Assembly: GCF_002585305.1 (NCBI RefSeq) | Contig: NZ_NUNF01000082.1 | Coordinates: 22,477 to 64,724, forward strand | Reading direction: 5' to 3' | DNA length: 42,248 bases | Source: Bacillus sp. AFS037270 | GTDB taxonomy: Bacteria; Bacillota; Bacilli; Bacillales_B; DSM-18226 | Part shown: positions 6,478-15,339 of the stretch, piece after piece | How positions within the stretch are numbered: position 1 is the first letter of the stretch | Layout: every line of letters begins with the position of its first letter | Made by a program: the position numbers and the translations under genes | The notes under the pieces: generated by a model | What the model was told of the DNA's origin: nothing | What the model saw: the letters and a program-made list of their open reading frames with translations, nothing else | Databases searched by the model: none

Positions 6478-9288
6478 TACTTTTTTTGTAAATTCCGTAA
6501 ATAAAGTTGAAGGAATTTCGTTTTCTAATTTTAGTATTACCGTGATTGGCTTTTCACCTTCAAATTTAACTGTATTCCCTTTTCCAATATAAATGAAAGG
6601 CTCATTCTTTCCGTCGATTTCTCTGTACTTTCTTACAAATAGATGAAGATTGATTCCCTGACGTTCATTATAAATAATATTTTGCCCTCTCTCTGTATTT
6701 TGGGAAGTACTATTTGGAGTTTGCCATTGAAAATAACGCTCATCGATAAATTTATCCTTATAATTAATGGTTTCCTTAATATCCTCTTCCTTATGGAGAT
6801 CGATAAATAAGAAATAATTATTCCCATTCGTAAGAAGCCCTGAACCCCTAAAGGAACTATGGATTTTACGATAATTCGATAACAAAGCTGCATCCACCAT
6901 TTGGTATTGCTCAAATAATTTAAAGTGTGGGACACTGTAGTAGTCCGCTTTGAATTCCTTTTCGTACCGGAAAACCCCATAAGTGATGATATCTTCAATA
7001 AACCTTCTGTAATCCTCATTTTCTAATACCGCTTTAAAAAGTGGCGTTTTAATGAGTTCCCCATTGATATAATGAACTAACTTCGGCTTATTCTTTATCT
7101 GGACACTGTCGTAATAGTTTTGATTTAAGCATTCAAAAGCATGAAAAACACTATCATCATCAACATTACTAACCATTTTTAGGATTTGATGTTTAGCGAT
7201 ATCTAAATTTATTTCCTCGTGGTCTAACAAATACCTTATGATAACAAACTCATAAATCCTTTTAATCGGAAGTTTACTTGATAGTTCCTTTAAAGTCCCT
7301 TCAAAATCTTCATTTTGTAAAAGCTTCTTTAAATAGTCGTCCTTTTCAACTTTGGCGAGGAACTGTAAGTATGTTTTTTCTCGATCAATGAATTTAATTG
7401 GATCTGGTGCTCCATCATATTTCATGAAATCCATTAACAATATTGGAATTCGACCCTGATTTAGCTTTTTAAATTCAAAATACTCTTCCTTTAAATACTT
7501 CATGGAATTGAAGTTTTCCTTATCAATCTGAGCTAAGATCCTTTCCTCCGAAATCTTATCCATTTGTATATGAGTACACCCTGGAATATTCGCAAACCCA
7601 GTTGCAACTGCTACTTTTAAGCTTTCTTTATCATAGTACCTGCTACCATTTAGAGCTAAAGCAATCAAAAACGTTTTATTATGGTTCCCTATAAAGTCAA
7701 GAACCGTTAAGAACTCTTTATTTGCATACTTACGTAATCCTCTTCCTAATTGTTGAATAAACACAATAGGAGAGTTGGTGGGTCTCAGCATTAAAACAGT
7801 ATTAACAGAAGGGATATCTACACCCTCATTAAAAATATCAACGGTAAAAATAAATTCTAGGTCATCATGATCACTTTCTAATCTGTTAATATACCGTTCA
7901 CGTGTCTCAGGTGAATCGGCACCATATAAACAAACACTATTATAGCCCCTCTTTTTAAACTCACTTGCCATATATTGTGCATGCTCTATACTTACGCAAA
8001 AACCTAACCCTTTTCGTTTCTCACCATCATGTCCATAGAAATCCATTTTCTCAATAATAAAATCAACCCGTTCATTAACCTTTAACCTCTTGGTGATTTC
8101 CGTGATATCATCAATATCTACATCACTTAGGTCGATGCCTTCAATATCCGTTATTCCAAAATAATGAAACGGAATAACCAACTCATCCTCCAAAGCCTCA
8201 TGTAAACGTACCTCGAGTGCTACATTATTATCAAAGAGGTCAAACACATTATAGCCATCACTACGTTCTGGGGTTGCGGTCATACCTAAGGTAAACTCTG
8301 GCTTAAAGTAATTAAGTACAGTTTGGTAAGTTGGACTTGTCGCATGGTGGGCTTCGTCAATAATCAGATATTCAAACTCTTCCCTTTCAAATTCATGAAA
8401 ACATTTGGAAATAGTCTGAATGGTGGCAAACACATAATCTACATTCTTTTGCTTGTGATTACCGGTTAGTAGGCCAAAAGAAAGCCCCTCATTCGGTAAG
8501 AGCATTTCAAAAGTATCCTTTGCTTTCTTTAAAATCTCTTCTCTATGTACAATAAAAAGGAGTTTCTTAGGTTTATAGCTTTTTACATCAAATGCCGACA
8601 TATACGTTTTTCCTGTACCAGTTGCAGCAATGACTAGTGCTTTTGATTCACCAAAGCTTCTTAGTCTCTCGAGATTTTCGGTAGCTCGCTTTTGCATTCT
8701 ATTGGGAACAATATATTGTTTATTTTCATAAATCATTTGATGCGTGATCTGAGTGCTCTTAAAGCTCTTAAGGAAATCCTCATATCTCTTAATAAAATCC
8801 TCATCGGCATTCTCACTCATATTCCAAAGGTAATCATATTCATTTAATACATCCTGTATAAAACGGCCATTCTCTTTAGTAATAATTTCAACATTCCATT
8901 CAATATTGCTTTTTAAAGCACTTTGAGTAATATTTGATGAACCAATAATCACCTTATAGCTATCTCTATACTCGAATATGTATGCTTTTGTGTGGAAACC
9001 AATTTCTTTGTCAGTAACAAACACCTTTAAATCTACATTCTGAAACTCTTTAATTTTTTCTAGTGCCTTTGCATCTGTAAAATTAAGATAAGTAGATGTG
9101 ATGATTCTACCCTTAATCCCTTTTTTCTCTGCCTCTTTTAAAGGATCAAGAAGGAGTTGAAGCCCGCTAAAATTTATAAATGCGACGCTAAAATAGAACC
9201 TCTCACACTCGCTCATTGATTTGACTAACTCTCTTAACAAATTACCCTTTTCAGAGTTTACGATTAGTTTCTTTTCTACCGATTCCAT
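6475..9288 (-). CDS. PLD-like domain / SF2 helicase / DUF3427 protein
   Basis: A 937-residue multidomain protein. An N-terminal phospholipase-D-like domain (about 15-175, with HTKAY at about 99 and GSSNIT) is followed by a superfamily 2 helicase core: Walker A ATGTGKT (about 222-228), DEAH (about 311-314), motif III TATPER, motif V FNEGVDIPS and motif VI QQLGRGLRK. A C-terminal DUF3427-like region follows (about 750-930, with ERQGINLHLFVRK and FIYIGKG). Such proteins are thought to unwind and cut nucleic acid and recur in defence-type neighbourhoods. The ATG at 9286-9288 follows AGGAG; the upstream in-frame ATG contains that binding site and was rejected. The Nudix gene converges; an HsdR-N-like gene lies upstream. 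The PLD domain shows HxK but I do not see a second canonical HKD, so nuclease activity needs testing. Confidence 0.88.
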   Translation of the reverse strand: MESVEKKLIVNSEKGNLLRELVKSMSECERFYFSVAFINFSGLQLLLDPLKEAEKKGIKGRIITSTYLNFTDAKALEKIKEFQNVDLKVFVTDKEIGFHTKAYIFEYRDSYKVIIGSSNITQSALKSNIEWNVEIITKENGRFIQDVLNEYDYLWNMSENADEDFIKRYEDFLKSFKSTQITHQMIYENKQYIVPNRMQKRATENLERLRSFGESKALVIAATGTGKTYMSAFDVKSYKPKKLLFIVHREEILKKAKDTFEMLLPNEGLSFGLLTGNHKQKNVDYVFATIQTISKCFHEFEREEFEYLIIDEAHHATSPTYQTVLNYFKPEFTLGMTATPERSDGYNVFDLFDNNVALEVRLHEALEDELVIPFHYFGITDIEGIDLSDVDIDDITEITKRLKVNERVDFIIEKMDFYGHDGEKRKGLGFCVSIEHAQYMASEFKKRGYNSVCLYGADSPETRERYINRLESDHDDLEFIFTVDIFNEGVDIPSVNTVLMLRPTNSPIVFIQQLGRGLRKYANKEFLTVLDFIGNHNKTFLIALALNGSRYYDKESLKVAVATGFANIPGCTHIQMDKISEERILAQIDKENFNSMKYLKEEYFEFKKLNQGRIPILLMDFMKYDGAPDPIKFIDREKTYLQFLAKVEKDDYLKKLLQNEDFEGTLKELSSKLPIKRIYEFVIIRYLLDHEEINLDIAKHQILKMVSNVDDDSVFHAFECLNQNYYDSVQIKNKPKLVHYINGELIKTPLFKAVLENEDYRRFIEDIITYGVFRYEKEFKADYYSVPHFKLFEQYQMVDAALLSNYRKIHSSFRGSGLLTNGNNYFLFIDLHKEEDIKETINYKDKFIDERYFQWQTPNSTSQNTERGQNIIYNERQGINLHLFVRKYREIDGKNEPFIYIGKGNTVKFEGEKPITVILKLENEIPSTLFTEFTKKV

Positions 9289-9376
9289 AGTATGCTCCTG
9301 ACTATATGTCACCATTATGTTTATACTGTTATTTATTGGATGCTTGTGAAAATTCTACTATATTTCGTGGTAAATA

Positions 9377-9415
9377 AAAAGATCCTCTCGTCAAGATTTG
9401 AGTTGAGGATCTTTT
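9377..9415 (-). terminator. Terminator of the small gene at 9495-9716
   Basis: AAAAGATCCTC pairs with GAGGATCTTTT across a 17-nt loop and is followed on the minus strand by UUUUUAUUU. Confidence 0.65.
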
Positions 9416-9494
9416 CCTAAAATTTTCTACCTTAATAGGTTTGCAGCCTTTTAAAGTAATCTTTCGAACTTATGATTAGGTTCTCGTGGTGTAT

Positions 9495-9716
9495 CTAAAT
9501 GAGGTTACTCTCAGCAAATTTTTCAAACAATTTATTTGATGTATCAATTAATAATTCTGGTCTAGTGCTAGAACCTTTAAAGTTATTTTCTAAGTAAGAA
9601 TCTTTCATAACATCTGATATTACTTTAAGGATTTCTTCTGAAATACTAGCCTTAACCTCTTCATTGTTTATATCATCCACCGAATTTCCCCGACTAATTT
9701 CAACAATTAACTTCAT
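9495..9716 (-). CDS. Hypothetical small acidic protein (73 aa)
   Basis: I do not recognise this protein. It is short and acidic (NNEEVKASISEEILKVISDV), mostly helical in appearance, with no membrane segment. The ATG at 9714-9716 has GAGG upstream. A GTG at 9680 preceded by CGGGGA is an alternative start giving about 61 residues. Its 5' end lies inside a 58-bp sequence repeated upstream of the L,D-transpeptidase (15079-15137). The gene has its own terminator and lies between the helicase (same strand) and the HsdR-N-like gene (divergent), so it may belong with them as a small accessory or regulatory subunit; that is speculation. Confidence 0.5.
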   Translation of the reverse strand: MKLIVEISRGNSVDDINNEEVKASISEEILKVISDVMKDSYLENNFKGSSTRPELLIDTSNKLFEKFAESNLI

Positions 9717-9760
9717 AATTAGCCTCAACGAAGAAAATGTCAATAAATCTTAGGAATCAC
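9703..9760 (-). repeat. 58-bp repeat, copy 1 (upstream/start of the small gene)
   Basis: On the minus strand the repeat begins GTGATTCCTAAGATT and ends at ATGAAGTTAATTGT. Copy 2 is at 15079-15137 in the same orientation, with five mismatches and one indel. It contains a TTGACA hexamer with AATTAT 17 bp downstream, but that -10 overlaps the ATG. Confidence 0.75.
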
Positions 9761-9882
9761 ACGCATTATTATTTACTATTTTTTCTAAAAACTTCATAAC
9801 ATAAATAATATATAACTATCAATCAACTTACACTTTTTACATAATTCATTATCTTTTCATGACCTATACAAGGAGGTTTCAA

Positions 9883-10956
9883 ATGGAAAATTTCGTAGAA
9901 CAGATTAAGTCATTATCAAACCGTGTTGAGAAACTTCAAAACTCAGTTGCAACTGAAGAGGCTACTAAGACCTCAATTATTATGCCTTTCTTTCAAATAC
10001 TTGGTTATGACATCTTTAATCCTGAAGAATTCACACCCGAATTTGTTGCTGATGTAGGGATCAAAAAAGGGGAAAAAGTTGATTACGCCATCATGAGTGA
10101 CGGTAATCCGATTATTTTAATCGAAGCAAAATCAATTAACGAAAAACTGCAAAAACATGACTCACAGCTTTTTAGATATTTTGGAACAACCCCTGCTAAA
10201 TTCGCAATCTTAACTAATGGAATTATTTACAGATTTTATACCGATCTCGAAGAACAAAACAAAATGGATGTCTCTCCATTCTTTGAATTTAATATCCTCG
10301 ACATAAAAGATAGTTCTTTACAAGAGCTTGCTAAATTCAAGAAAACTAGTTTTGATTTAGAAAAGATCTTCACTGCAGCCTCAGAATTAAAATACCTCAA
10401 TAAACTTAAGAACTTCCTAAATGATCAATGGGAAACTCCATCAGAAGATTTTGTACGTTTCATGTTAGGTCAAATTTATGAGGGTGTGAAAACAAAGAAT
10501 ACAATCGAAAAATTCGAACCCATCATTAAGAAGGCCTTTAAACAGTTTATTAATGAATTAGTGAACGATAAAATAAACGCTGCCTTAAAGACTACAAACT
10601 CTGAAGATGATCTACGTCAAGAAGCAAGTGTGGCATTAGTAACAGAAACAACCGATACCAAAGATGAGCCACAAATCGTAACTACAGAAGAGGAAATTGA
10701 GGGGTACGCCATTGTAAAGCTCCTTATTAAAGACACCATAGCAGAAGAACGTATATGTTATCGAGATAACCTAAGCTACTTTAATATTCTTGTAGATAAC
10801 AGTATTCGAAAATGGGTATGCCGACTTTGGTTTAACCAATCCCAAAAGTTCATACAATTTAATGACGATGGTAAACCTTCTGTAAATATTGATAAGGTTT
10901 CTGATATCTCGCTTCATAAAGATAAACTAAACGAAGTGGCTAAAAGATTCTTGTAA
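9883..10956 (+). CDS. HsdR N-terminal-like PD-(D/E)XK protein
   Basis: A 357-residue protein whose first 150 residues match the type I restriction endonuclease N-terminal fold (HSDR_N_2). An acidic/helical start (SVATEEATKTSIIMPFFQIL) is followed by GYDIFNPEEF, then the PD-(D/E)XK signature with Asp67 in KVDYAI and E81-A-K83 in ILIEAKS, and a FAILTNGIIYRFYTD strand. The C-terminal part (about 200-357) has an acidic linker and an unassigned beta-rich domain. There is no helicase motor and no HsdM/HsdS nearby, so this is not a complete type I system. Solitary relatives occur near phages and defence genes. ATG 9883 has an ideal AAGGAGG; the upstream ATG in frame was rejected. Nuclease activity is plausible because the motif is intact, but unproven. 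Confidence 0.8.
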   Translation: MENFVEQIKSLSNRVEKLQNSVATEEATKTSIIMPFFQILGYDIFNPEEFTPEFVADVGIKKGEKVDYAIMSDGNPIILIEAKSINEKLQKHDSQLFRYFGTTPAKFAILTNGIIYRFYTDLEEQNKMDVSPFFEFNILDIKDSSLQELAKFKKTSFDLEKIFTAASELKYLNKLKNFLNDQWETPSEDFVRFMLGQIYEGVKTKNTIEKFEPIIKKAFKQFINELVNDKINAALKTTNSEDDLRQEASVALVTETTDTKDEPQIVTTEEEIEGYAIVKLLIKDTIAEERICYRDNLSYFNILVDNSIRKWVCRLWFNQSQKFIQFNDDGKPSVNIDKVSDISLHKDKLNEVAKRFL

Positions 10957-11019
10957 GAACTTTCTTTTTAATAATGGCTAGTTGATGATACTAATTTTAT
11001 AATATATTGTTTTGCAACT

Positions 11020-11054
11020 AAAAGGCAAAAAGTGCTAGTCACTTTTCGCCTTTT
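11020..11054. terminator. Bidirectional terminator
   Basis: AAAAGGCaAAAAGTG / CACTTTTcGCCTTTT hairpin between the HsdR-N-like gene and the convergent sigma-factor gene. Confidence 0.75.
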
Positions 11055-11133
11055 ATCTGCCGATCACGTATTTAAATCGATTGGCGGCCATATTGTTTAT
11101 TGAAGACCAAGGTGTTTTTAATGCTACTTCCTT

Positions 11134-11640
11134 TTATGCAAAGGCCTGTTTTAGTTGTTTTCTTGCCCGATATAGCCGTGTCTTAACCGTAGCCGATTTC
11201 AAACCGAGCAGGCGTGCGATTTCGTTTTCCTTTAGACCATATTTCACTTTAAGGGTCAGCACCTCTTGGAATTCCTTTGATAGGCTTTCCATTGACCTGT
11301 CTACGTCCTCTTGAAAAAGCCGTATGCCTGCCAATTCCTCGGTATCCATCCCATTTGTCTTATGACTCATCATTGGTTCCATTTGGGCAAAGTCAACTGT
11401 CATCCATCTATTTCTTTTTTCTGATCTTAAAAAGTCAATGGCAGTCCTGGCTGTAACGGTAGACAACCAGGCACCTAATTTATTTGTATCTTCGATTGTA
11501 TCAATTTTTTTAAATATTTTTAGAAACGCCTCCTGAACGATATCCTCGGCCCAAAGCCTGTCATGAGTGTACCTAAAGGCAATATGGAGCAGACGATTTG
11601 CGTACTCAGAATATACTTGGTTAAAATCAATCGTTCTCAA
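11134..11640 (-). CDS. ECF-type RNA polymerase sigma factor
   Basis: A 168-residue sigma-70-family factor of ECF size. Region 2 (about 8-75: YANRLLHIAFRYTHDRLWAE, DIVQEAFLKIFKK, GAWLSTVTARTAIDFLR) and region 4 (about 112-165: LSKEFQEVLTLKVKYGLKEN, EIARLLGLKSATVKTRLYRA) are complete, with the helix-turn-helix intact. The start is TTG at 11638-11640 behind GGTGGGGAA. It is the last gene of the GntR-ABC-permease operon, 12 nt after the permease stop. No anti-sigma gene follows, which is unusual for an ECF factor; control may come from the GntR repressor or from the permease itself. B. subtilis sigY also sits with ABC genes, so a similar stress role is possible. Confidence 0.88.
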   Translation of the reverse strand: MRTIDFNQVYSEYANRLLHIAFRYTHDRLWAEDIVQEAFLKIFKKIDTIEDTNKLGAWLSTVTARTAIDFLRSEKRNRWMTVDFAQMEPMMSHKTNGMDTEELAGIRLFQEDVDRSMESLSKEFQEVLTLKVKYGLKENEIARLLGLKSATVKTRLYRARKQLKQAFA

Positions 11641-11652
11641 TTCCCCACCATC

Positions 11653-13608
11653 CTACTTAAAATGATCCTTAATGAAATCCGGAGCATGCTTTTCATCAAA
11701 AAACATGACTTCGTAATAATGGGCAGAGCCGAAATAAAAGACAGCCATGTATTCGTGATGCGGGTCAGCGCTTGCGTTATTTAGCATTTGTTCTATTTGA
11801 CCCTTATTGGTTACATCCAAGGTATCTCTGCTTTTTTCTATGTCACTTTTAATTATTTCGATATCTTCCGTATTTTCAGTTCCAGCTTTGGCTACAAGTA
11901 CATGAGTAACATCATCGGAGCTTGGCTTTGCGTCTTTAAGCAATTCCTTTTGCCTTAGCCATTCAGTCAAATTTTGATTGATTGGCTTAAATTCAAAGCT
12001 CAGAAAGTGGTCATTACCTAGATAAACTTCAATCGTTGAGCCCTTGAAGTAACGGCTATCTTCATATGATTCAGCCAGTACATCTTTCCTTAAAGCCCCA
12101 ATCACTTCTTTTATATCGTTGGAATTAGACAAGGTAACTCCCCGAGAAACAGGCCCGTTTCCCCCAATAGTGAGGGTTTTAATTTTATTTTGCTTTAATT
12201 TAAAAATCTCTTTTGTTGAAAGCTTATATTCCTTTGATTCATAAATTGGTTTGAAAAAATCTTCATAAAGACGTTCATTGACACTGTATTCCCTTGTCAC
12301 TTTGCTCCCATTTTTCAATTCATATTGAATATAGAAATTTTCTGATTGGTAGTTTTCCTTCTGCTGATTGATTTTTTTATCAGAAAGAAGTTGCTGGTGA
12401 AGCCTGCGAACGGCCTCAATATTTGCTTTTTCCTTCATTGGCATTGGTGTATAGTATTCTCCATAAATATCATCTTTTGTATAAAAACCAAATTGATTGG
12501 AGAACAGGACGGTTTTGATTTGTTCTTCTTCAGGAACTTTATTTTCATAGAATCCTAGAATGTGAACTCCTATAACAAGGACAGCGGTAACTGCTAAATA
12601 AACGATTAATCCTTTAATACGCCCGAAAACCCGCCAAGTTTTTCTTAAAATCATTTCAGCTCCTAAATAGCCAATCACGGCCCCAATGACATAACCGAAA
12701 ATGGTCCAGCTAAAGCTTCCATAGGAAACTTCCTGAAAGTACGAACCGCCAAGCAGCATCATACAAAATGTAATCCCATATTTAAAAACGGAACGTATTT
12801 TTGGAAAGGCGATCGCCTCTGACGCTGCTTCTAGGTTTCTTTTTTTATAAAAAAATATTGAAAGCCCATAGAGCACAATGATTAAGAGTATGTAAACCAT
12901 CCCGTCATTCCATTGAAACTTTCTGCTGTCGAGGACAGCCGCATACGAAATGGGAGACAATTTTTCAAGCTGTCGATTTAGAAAATAATCGCCTGGAAAA
13001 CCATAGAGTACTATCTTTAAATTAAAAATCACCAACATTGTCATTCCGATTGGGAAAAAGAGAAAAACATAGGCTAGAACTGCCTGGACAGTTGACATTC
13101 CTGTCATCATGGCAATAAACAAAGCGGCTGTGTATAAAAGCAACGTGATGACCAATGTCGTCCCAGCCCAATAGAATATATCCTTTTCACTAAACAAGTT
13201 ACTGAAGTCTAGTGTGTTATGCATTAGAAGGATGATGAATGTAATTACGGAAACAGGCAGGATTAAAAACACCATACCGGTCAGAGCATATTGATGAAAA
13301 ATCCTTTCCCTTTTAAGCGGAAGACTATGCATAAGGTCTGCTGCTTGTTTTACATGAAGAAAGCGAAATAAGAAAACTGCCAGGATGACTGGGACAATAA
13401 CAATTAGCCCAATTTGAAAGGTAAAATTAACGAGAAAAAGATTGTTAGGTTCTGGATAATAACTTTTCGTTTCGTCAGAATAGATCATTAATAATTGAAT
13501 TGGCAGAATAAATAGCAAGCCTAGAAAGTAAACAATCGAAACCCAGCCAGTACTTCGTCCAATTTGAAGCAGTATTTCTTTATTAAACCAAGACATTCTT
13601 GATGGCAT
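11653..13608 (-). CDS. ABC transporter permease with large C-terminal domain (DUF6449-like)
   Basis: A permease of about 651 residues. The N-terminal part (about 1-400) has roughly ten transmembrane segments in an ABC-2-like layout; the C-terminal 250 residues are soluble and probably extracytoplasmic, resembling DUF6449. The start is placed at the ATG at 13606-13608 behind GGGGGAT. A further upstream start would run deep into the ATPase gene, and the Met four codons later lacks a binding site. The gene overlaps the ATPase stop by 26 nt, a sign of translational coupling. With the GntR gene and ATPase it matches the Ytr-type exporters, often induced by cell-wall-active antibiotics. Substrate unknown. 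Confidence 0.8.
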   Translation of the reverse strand: MPSRMSWFNKEILLQIGRSTGWVSIVYFLGLLFILPIQLLMIYSDETKSYYPEPNNLFLVNFTFQIGLIVIVPVILAVFLFRFLHVKQAADLMHSLPLKRERIFHQYALTGMVFLILPVSVITFIILLMHNTLDFSNLFSEKDIFYWAGTTLVITLLLYTAALFIAMMTGMSTVQAVLAYVFLFFPIGMTMLVIFNLKIVLYGFPGDYFLNRQLEKLSPISYAAVLDSRKFQWNDGMVYILLIIVLYGLSIFFYKKRNLEAASEAIAFPKIRSVFKYGITFCMMLLGGSYFQEVSYGSFSWTIFGYVIGAVIGYLGAEMILRKTWRVFGRIKGLIVYLAVTAVLVIGVHILGFYENKVPEEEQIKTVLFSNQFGFYTKDDIYGEYYTPMPMKEKANIEAVRRLHQQLLSDKKINQQKENYQSENFYIQYELKNGSKVTREYSVNERLYEDFFKPIYESKEYKLSTKEIFKLKQNKIKTLTIGGNGPVSRGVTLSNSNDIKEVIGALRKDVLAESYEDSRYFKGSTIEVYLGNDHFLSFEFKPINQNLTEWLRQKELLKDAKPSSDDVTHVLVAKAGTENTEDIEIIKSDIEKSRDTLDVTNKGQIEQMLNNASADPHHEYMAVFYFGSAHYYEVMFFDEKHAPDFIKDHFK

Positions 13609-14485
13609 AACCGATATCCCCCATTTCATATATAAAGATCTCCTCAAGCGTAAGAGGCAGCAAGTCAAAAATGACAGGGTTTGTCTGAAGAATTTGTCTC
13701 TCTATTGCCTCCTCATCACCTCTGACAATGAATAGGAACACACTACCTCTTTTTTCTGTGTGAAGAGGATTGAGATTTAATAGCAGTTTGTCTGGAGGAG
13801 TACCATTTTTATAGGCAACCTGTATTTTATGAATATCGGCTTTCAGATCATCCAATTCTTTTTCGATTAAGAGTGTGCCTTTATGGATAATCCCGATATG
13901 ATCGCAAATGTCTTCAATCTCACGCAGATTATGTGATGATACTAGAATTGTCATGTCTCTTTCGGCGACATCATGAATCAACAGATTTTTGACTTTTTTC
14001 CGGACAACAGGGTCGAGGCCATCCAATGGCTCATCCAAAATGAGAATCTCCGGATTGGCAGAAAGGGCGAGAATGAAGGCAATCTGTCTTTGCCACCCCT
14101 TTGAGAAGGTATGGATTTTTTTATTCACATTCAAATCAAAAAGCTCGGCCAGTTTCTGAAACCGTTCTTCCGCCCAGGTTGGGTAGCAGCTTTTATAAAA
14201 ACGGGCCATTTGCTTTGTTGTATATTGCGAGAAAAAATAGGGCTGATCTGGTATGTAAAAGACTTTTTGCTTTAGGTTGATATTTTCAAATATACTTTCA
14301 CCGTTAATGGTTACTTCTCCGCAATCCTGGCGATATATCCCTGCCAGTAGTTTAATTAGTGTGGTTTTCCCGGCACCATTTGATCCGATAAGACCGTAAA
14401 TGGAGCCTTTGTTGATGGATAGATTGACATTTTCCAGTGCGATGAAACGGTCAAATTTCTTGCTAACACCTTTCATTTCAATCAT
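13583..14485 (-). CDS. ABC transporter ATP-binding protein (YtrB-like)
   Basis: A 300-residue ATPase with Walker A GSNGAGKTT (about 36-44), Q-loop region with YIPDQPYF, a signature-like SKGWQRQIAF in place of canonical LSGGQ, Walker B LILDEPLDGLDP, and the H-loop SSHNL. The degenerate SKGW signature is common in YtrB/bacitracin-type exporters. The C-terminus has the family tail LPLTLEEIFIYEMGD. ATG 14485 follows GGGAGG and overlaps the GntR stop by 8 nt. It should energise the permease encoded next. Confidence 0.9.
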   Translation of the reverse strand: MIEMKGVSKKFDRFIALENVNLSINKGSIYGLIGSNGAGKTTLIKLLAGIYRQDCGEVTINGESIFENINLKQKVFYIPDQPYFFSQYTTKQMARFYKSCYPTWAEERFQKLAELFDLNVNKKIHTFSKGWQRQIAFILALSANPEILILDEPLDGLDPVVRKKVKNLLIHDVAERDMTILVSSHNLREIEDICDHIGIIHKGTLLIEKELDDLKADIHKIQVAYKNGTPPDKLLLNLNPLHTEKRGSVFLFIVRGDEEAIERQILQTNPVIFDLLPLTLEEIFIYEMGDIGYAIKNVLV

Positions 14486-14867
14486 TGCTTTCGCCTCCCC
14501 CTTTTGCTTTGTCCAGGTCTTGAATTAAATTGGTGATGTCACTCGCTGGGATTCCCAGATACAAAGCTTCCAAGACCAGTTTTTCAAGTTCCTTTCGTAC
14601 AGCCTCTATTTTCTCTAAGTCCTTTATTTGATTGTTTGGATGGACAAAGCTGCCTTTTCCTTTAATGGAGTAGATAAATCCTTGGATTTCTAATTCTCGA
14701 TATGCCTTTTGAATCGTATTCGGATTGATCGTGAGTTCGGTAGCTAATGTTCTTACTGATGGCAGCTGTTCATCCGGTTTTAATACTTCATTCATGATAA
14801 GCTCCTTCATTTTATCCACTAGTTGTTCATAAATCGGCTTTCGGCTCCTTATGTCTAGCTCAAACAT
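14478..14867 (-). CDS. GntR-family repressor, YtrA type
   Basis: A 129-residue regulator, the size of B. subtilis YtrA. It has an N-terminal winged helix (PIYEQLVDKMKELIMNEVLK, LPSVRTLATELTINPNTIQK, AYRELEIQGFIYS, GKGSFV) and a short C-terminal dimerisation helix pair instead of the large effector domain of other GntR proteins. It is the first gene of a four-gene operon. A perfect GTACTAC/GTAGTAC inverted repeat lies 29 nt before its start, so it probably represses its own operon. The ribosome binding site is weak (GGGGG about 12 nt upstream). Confidence 0.88.
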   Translation of the reverse strand: MFELDIRSRKPIYEQLVDKMKELIMNEVLKPDEQLPSVRTLATELTINPNTIQKAYRELEIQGFIYSIKGKGSFVHPNNQIKDLEKIEAVRKELEKLVLEALYLGIPASDITNLIQDLDKAKGGGESND

Positions 14868-14895
14868 TACGGGGTGCCCCCAATCTGTACTAAGT

Positions 14896-14926
14896 GTACT
14901 ACTATTCGTAGTACAGTTTGATTATA
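14896..14926 (-). promoter_or_regulatory. Operator and -10 box of the GntR-ABC-sigma operon
   Basis: GTACTAC-TATTC-GTAGTAC (14896-14914) is a perfect inverted repeat, partly nested with a second CTGTACTA arm at 14885-14892. A TATAAT hexamer lies at 14921-14926 on the minus strand, directly upstream of the operator, so a bound repressor would block transcription start. Confidence 0.7.
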
Positions 14927-15078
14927 TTCCAATGCCTTCCAAAAAGAAAGACCATTTTTAGTAATTTTTTACAAAACAGTCAAAAGCCATATGTAACAAA
15001 TGAATTGTAAGTAGGCAGTTACTGGAGAGTTTACCAGATTGGACGGACACATTTTGGGATGGTTTGGCGTGGATGTTT

Positions 15079-15137
15079 ACAATTTACTTCATAAATTAAA
15101 CTTAACGAAGAAAATGTCAATTAATCTTAGGAATCAC
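15079..15137 (-). repeat. 58-bp repeat, copy 2
   Basis: It matches 9703-9760 with five mismatches and one indel, same orientation, 5.4 kb apart. It is the only notable feature of the 472-bp gap between the GntR gene and the L,D-transpeptidase. On the minus strand the repeat reaches an ATG, but the third codon is a stop, so no gene follows this copy. The rest of the gap (14927-15078 and 15138-15339) shows no gene. Confidence 0.75.
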
Positions 15138-15339
15138 TGAGAACATGAATCAAACATTTAGTTTGAAATCACAGCGAATATAAATAATTTAAAAATTTAA
15201 TTATGCACAAAATACGACAATGTTCGGTGATGACATTATGTAGAATATTAGTATAATTTACTACTATTTCAAAATATAGGTAGTATATGACAATCTTAAA
15301 ATGCTAACAGCTGGATGATCTGGTATGGGGGGAATTTTT

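Noticed and set aside
9883..10956. Complete type I restriction system
   Set aside because: Only an HsdR-N-like domain is present; no HsdM, HsdS or linked helicase motor domain in this protein.
15077..15137. Second copy of the small gene at repeat copy 2
   Set aside because: The ATG is kept, but the third codon is a stop and similarity ends after about 14 bases.
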